Shown here: positions 46,776-57,240 of the stretch, piece after piece
Position numbering within the stretch: the stretch's first letter is position 1
Layout: the number at the start of each line of letters is the position of its first letter
Source: Lactarius indigo
Lineage: Eukaryota; Basidiomycota; Agaricomycetes; Russulales; Russulaceae
Assembly (NCBI GenBank): GCA_025766275.1
Contig: JAFKAC010000011.1
Span: forward strand, 620,001 to 684,000
DNA length: 64,000 nt
Direction of reading: 5' to 3'
Position numbers and translations under genes: made by a program
The notes under the pieces: generated by a model
Seen by the model: only the letters and a program-made list of their open reading frames with translations
The model's database searches: none
Told to the model about the DNA's origin: nothing

Positions 46776-47653
46776 ATGCCTGTTGGGATACGTCTATCAC
46801 ATGCCAATGCAAGGCGTCAGGTGGCCATCGCGCGGATCACAATGACTGAGGGGGGTCCCAAGCCAGCAACAAGATCAGTGGCGGAAATTCAACTCCCCAG
46901 CCTAAGTAGCGTTTCAACGTACATGAAGTCCTTCAGGGTCTTGGATACTGGCGAAACGGAACCTGACACAGAGTAAGTGCGATCATTTGACCTAGTAACA
47001 TATAATGACCTGTGAAGCTAGGCCTGCCGTGGACATGATGGGCAACTTTGGGGACAGCAGAGTCGCAAGCTGTCCGGGCGGGTCTCTGGGCGGTGATGAT
47101 GAGACCGAATTCTCGGCTGATGAGACCGAATACCCAGACGATGAGACCGAATACTCGGTCTTGGATACTGCCGAAACCAAACCTGACACAGAGTAAGTGC
47201 GATCAATTGACCTAGTAGCGTATAGTGACCTGTGAAGCTAGGCCTGCCGCGGACATGATGGGCAACCTCGGGGACAGCAGAGTTGCAAGCTGTCCGGGCG
47301 AGTCTCTGGGCGGTGACGATGAGACCGAATGCTCGGCTGATGAGACCGAATACTCGGACTTCTCACTTACTGCCGTATCCAGGAATGCCACTAAAGGCCT
47401 CAAGCGATGCAATGCCACCCTACTAGTATCGGGGGGGTCCAACATCCGGGCCAATTGGAAACCGAACTTACAAGCTTCAAGCCAAGCTGACACCGACGAC
47501 AGCACCAACGCTCGTATCATCTCAGGGGACTTACATAAAAACGAGCCTGACAGTGATGAAGCCCAAGAACGTGCCAACGCCAAAAAGAGGGTCGCCGCCA
47601 TGATGAGTAACGCCCCGCTGCCGGAGGGGGGATGGAAGCGCCTACGCACGTAA
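46776..47653 (+). CDS. Acidic orphan protein with a duplicated exon-intron unit
   Basis: Predicted protein of about 259 residues from three exons (46776-46972, 47022-47192, 47242-47653) with two 49-base introns at homologous positions. I recognise no domain. The middle carries two copies of one module: VDMMGNFGDSRVASCPGGSL and ADMMGNLGDSRVASCPGESL. Each is followed by acidic heptads of the form D-E-T-E-[FY]-[SP] (three in the first copy, two in the second). The C-terminal third contains SDEAQERANAKKRVAAMMSN and a KRL-type basic end. The duplicated unit is 220 bases long and includes the intron, so it arose by a local DNA duplication. Splicing in phase removes an in-frame TAG from each copy. 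The gene lies inside the nested inverted-repeat segment of the transposon. Confidence 0.55.
46938..47360 (+). repeat. 220-bp tandem duplication (two copies) inside the orphan gene
   Basis: Copy 1 starts at 46938 (GTCTTGGATACTG) and copy 2 at 47158 with the same words; the second copy stays recognisable to about 47360. They share the GTAAGTGCGATCA donor region, the CTGTGAAGCTAG acceptor region and most exon bases. Differences are mostly transitions (for example CCGTGG/CCGCGG and GGTGATGAT/GGTGACGAT). Confidence 0.85.
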
Positions 47654-47722
47654 ACGAAGGGAACAACAGGAGCGGTAATGGCCAACCCTGTAGATAGATA
47701 GTACGAGAGAGAAACTAAGATT

Positions 47723-48060
47723 GCGGCGCACCTTTTTCAGACAAACAGGCCGGTCATCGGCCGCCGAAGGTATATACAACGACAAGGGCCCGCAGGACAG
47801 GGGATGGAGAGAATGTTCTGGGGCAAGATCCTTGACGACAGCCTGGAGGCAGGACCCCTTGACGACAGCCCGCGAGACGAGGAATGATTTAATGCGGCGC
47901 ACCTTTTCCCGACAAACAGGCCGGTCATTGGCCGCCGAAAGTATATACAATGACAAGGCCCCGCCGGACAGGGGATGGAGGAAATGTTCTGAGGTGAGAT
48001 CCTTGACGACAGCCTGAAGGCGAGACCCTTGACGACAGCCCGCAAGACAGGCAGTGTTTT
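47723..48060 (-). repeat. 171-bp tandem duplication next to the right inverted-repeat arm
   Basis: Copy 1 starts at 47723 and copy 2 at 47894, both with GCGGCGCACCTTTT and then ACAAACAGGCCGGTCAT and a GTATATACAA word. Within each unit the sequence CCTTGACGACAGCC recurs, and further copies run into the inverted-repeat arm, giving a nested small repeat. It may be a subterminal array of the inner element. Confidence 0.8.
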
Positions 48061-48293
48061 GATGCGCGACCCTTGACGATGTTTCGACCTCGGCATTGTC
48101 GGCTATGGTGTAGGTAGTCGAGGACAGCCGTTGACGTCGGAGTAGTTGGGCATCTGGCGAGGCGAAGAGGCGACTAGACGTGAGACGATGGTGGGGGAAG
48201 GAAAGAAAGCTTGTTAAAAATCGAAGCGAGTGATGGGAAAAAAGATGAAACATGAGTCAACGCAGATCTGGGAAGCCCAGTCACGTGTCGGGC
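48056..48293 (-). repeat. Right arm of the nested inverted repeat
   Basis: Inverted partner of 45062-45310. Its outer end reads AGTCACGTGTCGGGC at 48279-48293. No target duplication is evident: the bases before 45062 (CAGAATCATCA) and after 48293 (CGACAGGTTG) do not match. Confidence 0.65.
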
Positions 48294-48475
48294 CGACAGG
48301 TTGTCCTCTCATCACGAGTTATTTTCTCGCTACCTCACCACCTCCACAGTCCTCTAGGTCAATTCGAAACACCTCAAATGCACTTCTTCACCTCTGCGAC
48401 GTTAACGTACAGAGGGGGCAAAAAAAGGATAAAAGCAAGGTATGTCCCTACGACAACCAGCTCATCTTTTAGACA

Positions 48476-51400
48476 ATGTCCTCGAACACGGAAGATCCGG
48501 GGCACGCCGTCCGACCCGATGGATCGTTGAAGGACGCCTCGGAGATGACTTGGACATTCGACGCAGATGAGTCGATCCCATTTCCTTCTCAGAGCTTGGG
48601 TGGTTCTGCTGTCAGCGCTAGGCGATCAGGACGTGCTCATTGCCCATCTCGGCGAGCTCTTGAGGCAGCCGAGGCGTCTTCGGGTTCTGCAGTGACAAGA
48701 GGTGTTAAACCGGCTGCCAAACGCAAGGCCTCAAGTACGTCTACTGGAGATCGGCGCATCGCACGCAAGATCAGTGTCAATATCGACGATGCCTCATCGT
48801 ACGACGGCGACGACGGCGACGACGATGACAGTTCCGTGGTGCCAACACACGATGTGAATGACCTCGTGTCCAACGTGCCTGACAGTGACGCTTCCATGGA
48901 GTCACAAGATGTGGGTAATCTTACGTCCACCGGCGGCTATGGGTCTATCAGGGCGATGGCAGATGCGGACCATGAGGTATGTCGCCTACTCACATCTCCG
49001 TAAATAATCTCATCGATTATTCAGGCCCTGAACTTCAAACCGAGACAAAACCCTACGGCAGATATCCTCCTTATCTTTAAACGGAAAAAGGAGTATAAGC
49101 ACCCGGTTTCAGGCAAGATCTCCGATGCACACTTGTGCACGATCTGCGAGTGAGTATATTTTATTTTCCTGTTTTCCCTTCGTTCACTGAAGTTATTTGA
49201 AGGAAGGATCTCTCGATCAACCGGAACTCGTGCATATTGACAGGAAGCACGAGCTCTTTGCGGATGCATATTGCAAGGTAATCTACTACTCTCTATTTGC
49301 GCGATCTTCTGATCCTTTCTAGGCATCATGTAAACTTGTATCGCAAACGCTGTAAAGTACTTGGCATCGAGCCACATCCCCGCGCCCTCTCCCGCCTTCC
49401 TGCCGGTTCACGCAGCAGCAGGTACGTCGCCACTATCCCATATTCACTTGACAATCGGTTCACATTTCGTGTAGTCTCACCCAGACAAGTTTAGATGGCG
49501 TGGTCACTCGCGAACCGAAGGTCCCTCCATTTACAACCGCAGGCTTACTCGACCACATCATCGAGCTTATTGTCTGTGAAGACGAGGTGAGTGAATACGC
49601 ACATTATAATACTTTATAATTTGATCTTCTTCCGCCCTCAGGCATTCTTGTTGGTCGAGCGTGGGGCTTTTCGCCGCCTCCTCAAGTTCTGTCGGCCTTC
49701 TCTTTTGGAGAAGGACATACCCTCCCGCAACACAATTCGCGCCGAGGTACTTAGACGTGTTCACATTGCACAGGGAAGAATGCGTGAGAACATGAAGAGA
49801 GCCCCTGGCAAGATATCGTTCACTTTCGACGCGTGGACCTCGGAACCTGGAGACCCCTATCTATCTGTCACGGCCCACTATATAGATGCACCAGCAGATC
49901 AACCGCACATATGGCGCCTCAAGTGTGAACAGCTCATATTTGAGGAAATTAAGGGTAGGCACACGGGTAAGAATATCGCCGACATCCTGGCTCGTACGCT
50001 AGACAGCTACGGGCTTCATGGAAAGGTAACGCTTTCGTTGTCTCTCTCTTCTTGTAACTCACTCGGAACCCACGTAGATCGGCTGGTTTACCAGTGATGG
50101 GGCAGCTGTCAATCGGACAACTATTCGCGTGCTCCAGAACAAGCTTGCCGCTACAGAAGACGAGTGGAGCGCCGTAGAACACGATATGTTGTAAGTCCTG
50201 CTACATCCAGGTATTCCCGAACACATTCTAATTGAACTCTCAGGTGCATGGAACACTCACTCCACCTCGCAGCGAAGCACTTTATACAGAAGGTCGCGCC
50301 GGGTTTAGGCTCTGACACGAATCGTAGGAACGCTTTTACCAGGCCAGACCTGGAGGACCCCGATAACAACTCGGACGAGGACGAGGACGAGGAGGTCTTC
50401 GACTCAGGTAGTTCACTTGGAAAAGCAGTCGCCTTGGTCAAACAGGTAAGTTCCTTCCACACCGGACTTGCGTTTGCACTAATGTGTGTGTGTTGCACTG
50501 CAGATTCGTAAATCGCCGCAGGCCAGAGCCTACTTCAGGGAGGCCTGCATTCAAGTTGGGGCTGCGCCGTTGGAGCTTATCGTGTGGATCCGAACTCGCT
50601 GGGGGTCCCTCTACAGCTTCCTCAACCGGTTCCTCAAGTTACGATTGGTGCGTGTCGCGTTTTCATCATCTCAATCACTGACACTTATCTCCTACAGGGA
50701 ATTGAACAATTTGTTCTGCTCGCAGATGCGAACGACCAAGTCCCAAACTTGACCGGGCAGCGGAGCTACGCCGACTTTCAGCTGACGCAGAAAGACTGGG
50801 AACGGCTCGTAAATATCAAATCTTCCATAAGGGTGTGTTTTTTTTTCTTCCAATTCCCGCCTTCTCTCTATTGTTCATACTCTACCAGGAGCTGTCCAAC
50901 GCTCAGCAGACGTTCTCGAAAGAGCACACCCCGACCGTCTGGCGTGTTCTCTCAACTTTCGAGTTCCTCATCAAAAACTGGGAGACTATGGCTGATCACA
51001 TTCAATACTGCGAGCTGAAGGACGCGCTGAACGAAGGACTCAAGAATCTTCGCAAGTGGTATACTCGTGTCGAAGGCTCACGCGTTACTTATTTCATATG
51101 TGTCGGTGAGTTCTCACACTTGTACTCGTTCTTAACTTTGAGCTGACTACACCAGTTCTTGATCCAAATCTCAAGGATCTTTATTTCCGAGTCCGATGGG
51201 ATCACGAACAATATGCCGTTGCTATGAGGGAGCTTGAGGAAGTGGTACGTGATCTTTTTAATATTCAATTGTTCTTATACCGATATCAACTCGTTAGTTC
51301 GACAAATATTATATTACTCCGGAAACTACAACGCGTACTGAAGACACCATCGTGCCACCTGTGCCTAAGCCATCGGCCCACTACGGCGGTTCGTACCTTC

Positions 51401-51893
51401 TGGAGGCTGTCAAGCTGTTCCAACAAAAAGAGAAGGCGGATGGCAATCCTCGCGATGAACTCAAGCAATACCTACATTCTGGGGTCGAGAGTGTGGCCGA
51501 TGTCGTTTCGTGGTGGGGGGTGAGTTCTTTTATTTGTGTCCAGCGTACTTTTAATGAATGCATATGGAAACGAAGACCCAAAGCGATGCGAAATACCCCA
51601 CACTGAAGAGGATCGCCCGGGATTACCTCGCAATCCAGGGATCAGCTACACCATCGGAACGCGCATTTAGCAGTGGGGGGATAACCGGCTGCTCACGAAG
51701 AAATTTGCTGACCCCAGAAATCTTCGAGGGGCTTCAAATTCTCAAAAGCGCTTACAGGAACAGGCATATCTCTGCCGTCACACAGGCGGCAGAACACTTC
51801 GACGCCCGTGTACAGTCATTAGACGTTGACTATGTTGGAGACACTGAGATTGAACCAATCGACGTTGACTCAATCTTGGAGTCATTACAGTGA
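48476..51893 (+). CDS. hAT transposase with BED zinc finger and hATC domain
   Basis: Transposase of the hAT superfamily that cuts and inserts the surrounding element. ATG 48476; the first exon (to 48976) encodes a Ser/Asp-rich leader. A BED-type zinc finger spans exons 2-4: HLCTICE, then SSLRMHIARHH. The RNase-H-like core has KISFTFDAWTSEPGDPYLSV (first Asp, 49825), then GWFTSDGAAVNRTTIRVL (second Asp, 50085). CMEHSLHLAAKHFIQKVAPG (50250), interrupted by an acidic insertion, and IRTRWGSLYSFLNRFLKLR (50590) follow. The C-terminal dimerisation region reads YPTLKRIARDYLAIQG and SATPSERAFSSGGITG (51640) and ends at 51893. About a dozen introns close in frame, with no stop or shift seen, so the enzyme may be functional. 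Confidence 0.88.
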
Positions 51894-52512
51894 GATTAGA
51901 AAATACGACTATAGAAGAAATACAGTATTTAGTCCATAGCATACTAGCGTGCAGCATGTCGTTCGTTTTGCGTTCCACCGCTTGTCTCCTCTGAATATAT
52001 CGGCGCCAAGTCGCCAACTTGCCTTATTTCTCTTCAAGTTCCAGGGCCGATTGAAGCACTGCAAGCTGGAGTATGTGTGACCCCTTGCAACACCTATCAC
52101 TATTGAGCCGTGCGGTCCACCTTGCGCATTACCTAGTGTGGCACATCTGTTCACGGCCTTGACAATCCTAGAATACTGTGTCCCTAAACCCGGCAGACGT
52201 GGGTAAGAGTATGGACTCTGGACTACAAAATGATTTTTAAAACATCGGTACGAGAATTCACAAGAAGCGTGAATCAGGAAAGGGAAGCGGCGTCGTTGTC
52301 CCAAACCTCGATTTAGCGTTCGGTTCGACCTCCTGAACCGGAACCGGACCGCAAAATCCCCTTCAGGTCCGGTTCGGGGTTCACAGCCTCCCCGAACTGG
52401 AACTGGACCATTGTGAACCCTGAACCGGGGTCCGGCTCGGGGTTTGGCAATATCCAAAACCGGACCCTCGGTCCGGTCCGGAGTTCAGCCACAAAGGGTA
52501 AAGAACCAGACT
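51894..52512. other. Right non-coding arm of the hAT element
   Basis: No gene. From about 52310 the sequence is a dense series of GGTTCGG/GGTCCGG/CCGAACC variants leading into the right end, as expected for subterminal transposase-binding motifs. Confidence 0.6.
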
Positions 52513-52534
52513 GAACCGAACTTTGACATCACTA
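52513..52534 (-). repeat. Right terminal inverted repeat of the hAT element
   Basis: Exact 22-base inverted match to 44347-44368. Confidence 0.85.
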
Positions 52535-53904
52535 GTTGCGCACGCGTCCGCGGGACGTGCGCCATCATATATTGGTTTGAAATAGTTAGGGACATGTTGC
52601 TCTTGAAGGGCTAAACGTGCGTGGACATGCGGTGGGGTCGGGAACAGAAACGAGGTTGGGTGGTTGAAGGTGGTCAAAATGGTCATGCACGTTTGCGTGT
52701 GACACGAAACTTCATATAACTAGTCGCATGAGTCGGGAACACGTTTTATTCAAGCCAATAGTGCCGTGCACAAGTGCAGAAATCTGGAGAATTAAAATAA
52801 TGAGCCACACTGACACAGAGCTCAAACATTAGGAGAACTTGATGACTAGATGGTGAATCAGAGAGGGGCAGCATACAGAGAATGGGGGCGTACATACTGT
52901 GAGGAGGTTGGCAACATGTACTGTGACTGGCAGTTGTTTGATTTTATTTTTTTTTGGCCTGTAGCCTGCAATTTTGAAGCCGAGATGCAGGCCGTATCCC
53001 CCGGCCCAGAGAATTTCAAGCCTGAGCCACAGGCTGCAAAAGCCTGACTTACGGCTCCAGCTCGGCCTGGCTTCCAGCGGCTGGCTTGGGCTGGCTTCCG
53101 GCTTCCAGGCTGGGCCGGCAAATCACTATTCAGATGCTTCTTCAATAATTTATTTACCTCCCTGCGACCATTGCCCGTACGTTTCGGCGCCTAAAATTGT
53201 CGGTTTTGCACAAGATTTATTCAACTCTTCGTATCTGGAGCTTGCGCCAGGGTATGAAGACGGGTCAATGTGAAGATTGCGTGAAATCTGCAACAGGTCT
53301 TTGGCTAGGTAGATTCCCGTTGACTGCACTCTGTGGGACCATTGGTCATTTTGCGGTTCCAACGAGTGAATGTCGAGCATTGGAGATATTCTCAGAAGAA
53401 ACGGCTTGGACTCCGATGACGAGTAGGTGCGGACTGTGGTCTATCCCAGTTTCCCACTACGCCGCTGCGAAATGGAGACTTGACCGCCTTCCCATTATCT
53501 TTGGACGGCCAAAATTCTCTTATGATACGCGAGAGTTGGACACCATCTGCTCTTGATTGAGGGACGCGCCTTTTACTTTTGATCTGTAGGGGGAGTTGGT
53601 ATCAACGACCTGAAGACGCCATGGTATTACTGTCAAGCTGCGCACTGTTGGTTCACCGTCAATCCCTTCCTCAAACCATTTACTTTGCGATTGTGTGCAG
53701 TGCGAGCACATGGTAGTGAATTATTATACGTGGGGATACTGACAAGTCGGTACAAGTCCATGAGGCAAACTACATTTTAAAGAAGGTAAGAAGCAACCCG
53801 ACGCGATACATCCGTGGCCCAGGTCGTCGGCGTCGTCGCGGCCTGTATCCAGCACCAGTAGATGATCTCCGAGACATCACCTTCTCGTGCGGGTGGGTCA
53901 TTAC
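52535..53904. other. Intergenic stretch with a GGCTTCC-rich cluster
   Basis: Around 52960-53110 there are many variants of GGCTGGCTTCC/AGGCCTG, resembling a subterminal motif cluster of another transposon whose partner end I did not find. Minus-strand frames at 53150-53380 and 53520-53711 are open but unrecognised. No gene is supported. Confidence 0.35.
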
Positions 53905-54647
53905 TCAGACAGGGGACACTGCATCCTGATCCATTCTCGGGATGTAAGCAAGGGCAGGACGCGTGGTATCCAAAGAATCCAAAGAATATTCGTCGGGCCT
54001 ATGGGCTATTGTAGGTGTATTCATGTCATCAGTCGTTGGACTGGAGAGGCGCGGCAGCGTGGGTAGCGGCGCGGGGTCTGATCTTGGAGAGTGTGATCGA
54101 CCTTGAGTCATGCGGGCCGATGTCGTGTTCTGTAGAGACCCGTAAACAATCGAGCGGACAAATTCCAGCTTCCAGCACAAACCCGTGTATCTGTTAGAAG
54201 TGACCGAGTCGCCTCTTTGAGTTGATCGATATCTTCCCGTAGCATTGAATAGGGTAAATTGCGTTCCCAGCACGAGGACTGCTCGGAACGCAGGCTCAGG
54301 TCGTTGTGTTCATCCCTTAGCCTGGAAATATAAAGGTGAGATCCTATGTTACGAATACAGGCACAGGTAAGGCCGTACCGCTGTAAAGCGATTTCGAGGC
54401 TTTCAAGGCTCTTACATTGTTGCCGCTCAACGGCAGCACGTATGAGCTCGCGTCGATCAGGACCGAATTGCTTGATTCGCTCCTCGATATACTTTAAATC
54501 TTTGCTACAGGCGTCGAGGAGTGCCTCCACACTCGGAAAGCGCGCCCAGATCGCGGACGTAACGACTCTGACGGCGGCTATCCCAACGACGCTTTGAGCG
54601 GTGGCAATTTTCCCCGCCACATTCCAAACCTCGGAGTCCGTTGGCAT
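53905..54647 (-). CDS. Coiled-coil protein, paralogue of the 58.6-59.1 kb gene
   Basis: Protein with no domain I can name. ATG 54647 (MPTDSEVWNVAGKIATAQSV) leads to FPSVEALLDACSKDLKYIEE, then ERIKQFGPDRRELIRAAVER and KSLESLEIALQRYG, a helical stretch with coiled-coil character. After an intron comes LRDEHNDLSLRSEQSSCWER and MLREDIDQLKEATRSLLTDT. The C-terminal exon is Pro/Ser/Asp-rich (RSDPAPLPTLPRLSSPTTDD) and ends QDAVSPV at 53905; its splice to the previous exon is unresolved. The same block order occurs at 58.6-59.1 kb. It is divergent from the kinase-like gene with about 545 bases between starts. Upstream frames (54676-55037) might add exons. Confidence 0.55.
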
Positions 54648-55191
54648 CTGCGGGTTCAATGGCGTGGCCTTGTAGCTATGTCGTATTCCACGATGGAGAA
54701 GCGTACTCACTTTGACGAAGAGATAGGAATTTAAGTTGGATGACACCGAGGATATCCACGAAGTTGTTGATCAACAACAGCGACCCGCTCGCAGGCCTGA
54801 AGTAGCAGTTTTCGAGTCCTATGGGCGAGACGGCGAGTGTTTTATATAGGCCCGTCGGTGTACTAACGGCGTTCTTCGTATTTTGAAATATTGCTCCAAC
54901 ACAAGCACACACGCCGACGGATTAAGCGCGACAGTTGATCTTACGCTCCATATAGCAACGGTTCTTTGTTGTCCTTGGTAGACAACAGAAACAATAATGT
55001 CAGGCGCTTCCGAGTCGTCGAGAGTAGAACCACGCAAGGTTCGTGTTGATCATCGTGGGAAGCGTTCTCACGCCCGTGCACACCTGTCAACTTATTGTCA
55101 ACATAACAGAATGGGATCAATGCTACCGTGACCGCCTCGTCGCGTACTCAGTACTCAGCCCCCAACCGACGACTTTGAACCCTTCCCTCGA

Positions 55192-56519
55192 ATGACGCAT
55201 CGACGCTCTCAAGCGCACGAAAGGACCCCCCTCCGACTTGGTGGTCCCTATCAATCTCTCTCTCCCGACGAAATTACGTGGAGAGACCTCCAGCCTTTTT
55301 TAGAATCAAAGGGCTACATGCTCCGTCCCCGTCTCAGGCCAGGATGGTCACCATCTTGGTTGATGACGGGGACCTATTGGCGACGTGCCGAAGACTCAGC
55401 GCCCCTACCGGTTAGAAAAGCGCATGACCCTATAAACGCTATGTTCTCATTCTTCCCCGAGACAGCACCGTCCATCACTGGTGGACGCGACTCGTGTAGC
55501 AGATGGAAAGCTCGTGTACATCAAGCGGGTCCAGACAAACGACCAGGAATCGCGTATTGCGGTGATGCTCAGCTCGTACGAAGACCCAACCAACCACTCA
55601 GTCCCCATTCTGGATACTTTCGCCGACGACGCGGACGGTTCTATATCTTATATTGTTATGCCATTTTTGCGACTGGTCGACGAGCCACCCTTTTACGCGA
55701 TAGATGAGATATTGGACTTTGCCGATCAACTTCTCGAAGTCAGTCCCCATAGTGTCTGCCGAGTTTCCACGTGTCACATCTTCGTTTTGTCTCTAGGGCC
55801 TCGTTTTCATGCACTCGAAGGGCGTCGCACACAGGTGAGTCTCCCGACACCCTTTTGTGGTATGCGTATCTAATGTGTTCGACGTAGAGACTGCTCTCCG
55901 AAAAATATTATGATGGACGCGACGAACATGTACCCACGCGGGTTCCACCCTGTGAGGAGCAGGTATCTTCCCGACCTTTCGGCCTATGCGCCCGTGATTC
56001 CCCGGTCGGACGTTGGGGTCAAGTACTACTTCGTTGACTACGGCATCTCCTCGTACTTCTCTCCCGGATCGCAAGCAAGGCTGGTCCTTGGACTCGATGG
56101 ACGTGACCAGGACGTACCGGAGTTGTCGGATGAGGTGCCGTACGATCCGTTCAAGGTCGATATATTCACAATCGGCAACGTGTTCCGGCAAACGTTCTGC
56201 GACGTATGCATCGCCATCTGTTGTCGATCCCTGTCGCTAATCGTCCGCCACGTAGAGATATTCTAATTGCGGTTTCTTTACGCCTCTCGTTGAACTTATG
56301 ATGCAGAGCGACCCCGCCGACCGGCCTTCAGCAGCGCAGGCTCTACAGCAGTGGCGATCGATTCGAGACCGCGTAATGTTCCTACATCGGCGGTGGAGGC
56401 CAAGAGACCGAGACGAGGGTTTCCTTACTGTCGTCGCCTTCGATGTGGTTTATGTGCTCTCATCTATCGCGCACAAATTCCGATCCATCGGGAGACGATT
56501 TCGTCGTTCCCTTACCTAG
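55192..56519 (+). CDS. Agaricomycete kinase-like protein with a DYG motif
   Basis: Protein-kinase fold of a group I recall from Agaricomycete genomes; substrate unknown. ATG 55192; the first exon encodes ITWRDLQPFLESKGYMLRPR and TGTYWRRAEDSAPLP. Spliced blocks: DATRVADGKLVYIKRVQTND (the Lys of VYIK stands for the VAIK lysine), a hinge region SYIVMPFLRLVDEPPF and GLVFMHSKGVAHR. Joined across an intron, DCSEKNIMMDATNMYPRGFH completes HRDCSEKN. Then KYYFVDYGISSYF follows, where DYG replaces DFG. Substrate-lobe blocks are VPYDPFKVDIFTIGNVFRQT and, after an intron, LMMQSDPADRPSAAQALQQW. A basic C-terminus ends FRRSLT at 56519. The Lys, HRD Asp, Asn and DYG Asp are all present, so activity is possible. 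A decayed copy follows at 57.2 kb. Confidence 0.75.
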
Positions 56520-57240
56520 ATAGCGAACGTCCTCCTCGTGGCAAAGTGGACGGCTAGCTGAACGAGCAACTAGTTCCAAGCTGGAAGCCGTCGCTAGAAT
56601 CGATATCTCAGACTTGGATACATATCATCGCTGTAGACCACGTACCGTCCCCTAGTCAATATATACAAGATAATCAACTACTCGATGGGCTCAGCTTGTA
56701 CAGCAGTTGGCCAATGCAAGACGAGTGCCAGTGCGAGATTCGAAGCCTTGGCACACGACCAGCGTTTAAGATGGATATGCTATGGAGAGTAGCCATGTCG
56801 CCGAGGTTCCAAATGCCAGTGTGAGAAATGTCAGTAAACCCTGGTGCTGTGCGCGCAGCTGTACACTCTCGGGAACGCTGTGTTGGAAGCGAGGAAGCGA
56901 GGACAAAGAACGGCTCAGAGACACCGGGCGTCTTTCGAGAACAATGAATGGGTATACATCATGATGGAGATTACAGGAACAAATGGCCCATTGTAAACCA
57001 AATAAGGCGCCACACGGCAAAGGAGTTGCGATCCACGAGCCGTGTGCCTGGCCGTTGTTTTCAAATGTCAGCGCAATCTCAGAATCGATTCGGACGATGA
57101 AATAACGAAAACCAGTGATCGTTCAATAGTTGTCCCCCGTTTCGAATGTTCCAGTTGCTGCCCACCTGATCGATGCGACCCTGTAGTATCGGTGCCCTCT
57201 GTGGGTACACAAAGTTGAAAGAGCACGACCATCACTCAGC
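56520..57240. other. Spacer between the kinase-like gene and its decayed copy
   Basis: No supported gene. A minus-strand frame at 56766-57020 is hydrophobic in places but unrecognised. Confidence 0.4.

Larger units (their letters stand above)
44347..52534 (+). mobile_element. 8.19-kb hAT-superfamily DNA transposon with nested insert
   Basis: The left end (44347) and right end (52534) begin with the same sequence read inward, TAGTGATGTCAAAGTTCG, identical for 22 bases. Subterminal regions on both sides (44370-44520 and 52310-52510) are crowded with GGTTCGG/CCGAACC-type motifs, which are typical of hAT transposase binding regions. The right half encodes the BED/hATC transposase on the plus strand. 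The left half holds a 3.2-kb inverted-repeat-bounded segment. The 8 bases flanking the two ends (CTCAGAAG and GTTGCGCA) do not match, so the expected 8-base target duplication is missing or eroded. Superfamily assignment rests on the transposase and end structure together. Confidence 0.8.

Noticed and set aside
44339..52542. 8-base target duplication for the hAT element
   Set aside because: Tested CTCAGAAG against GTTGCGCA and shifts of one base; none match, so I report its absence instead.
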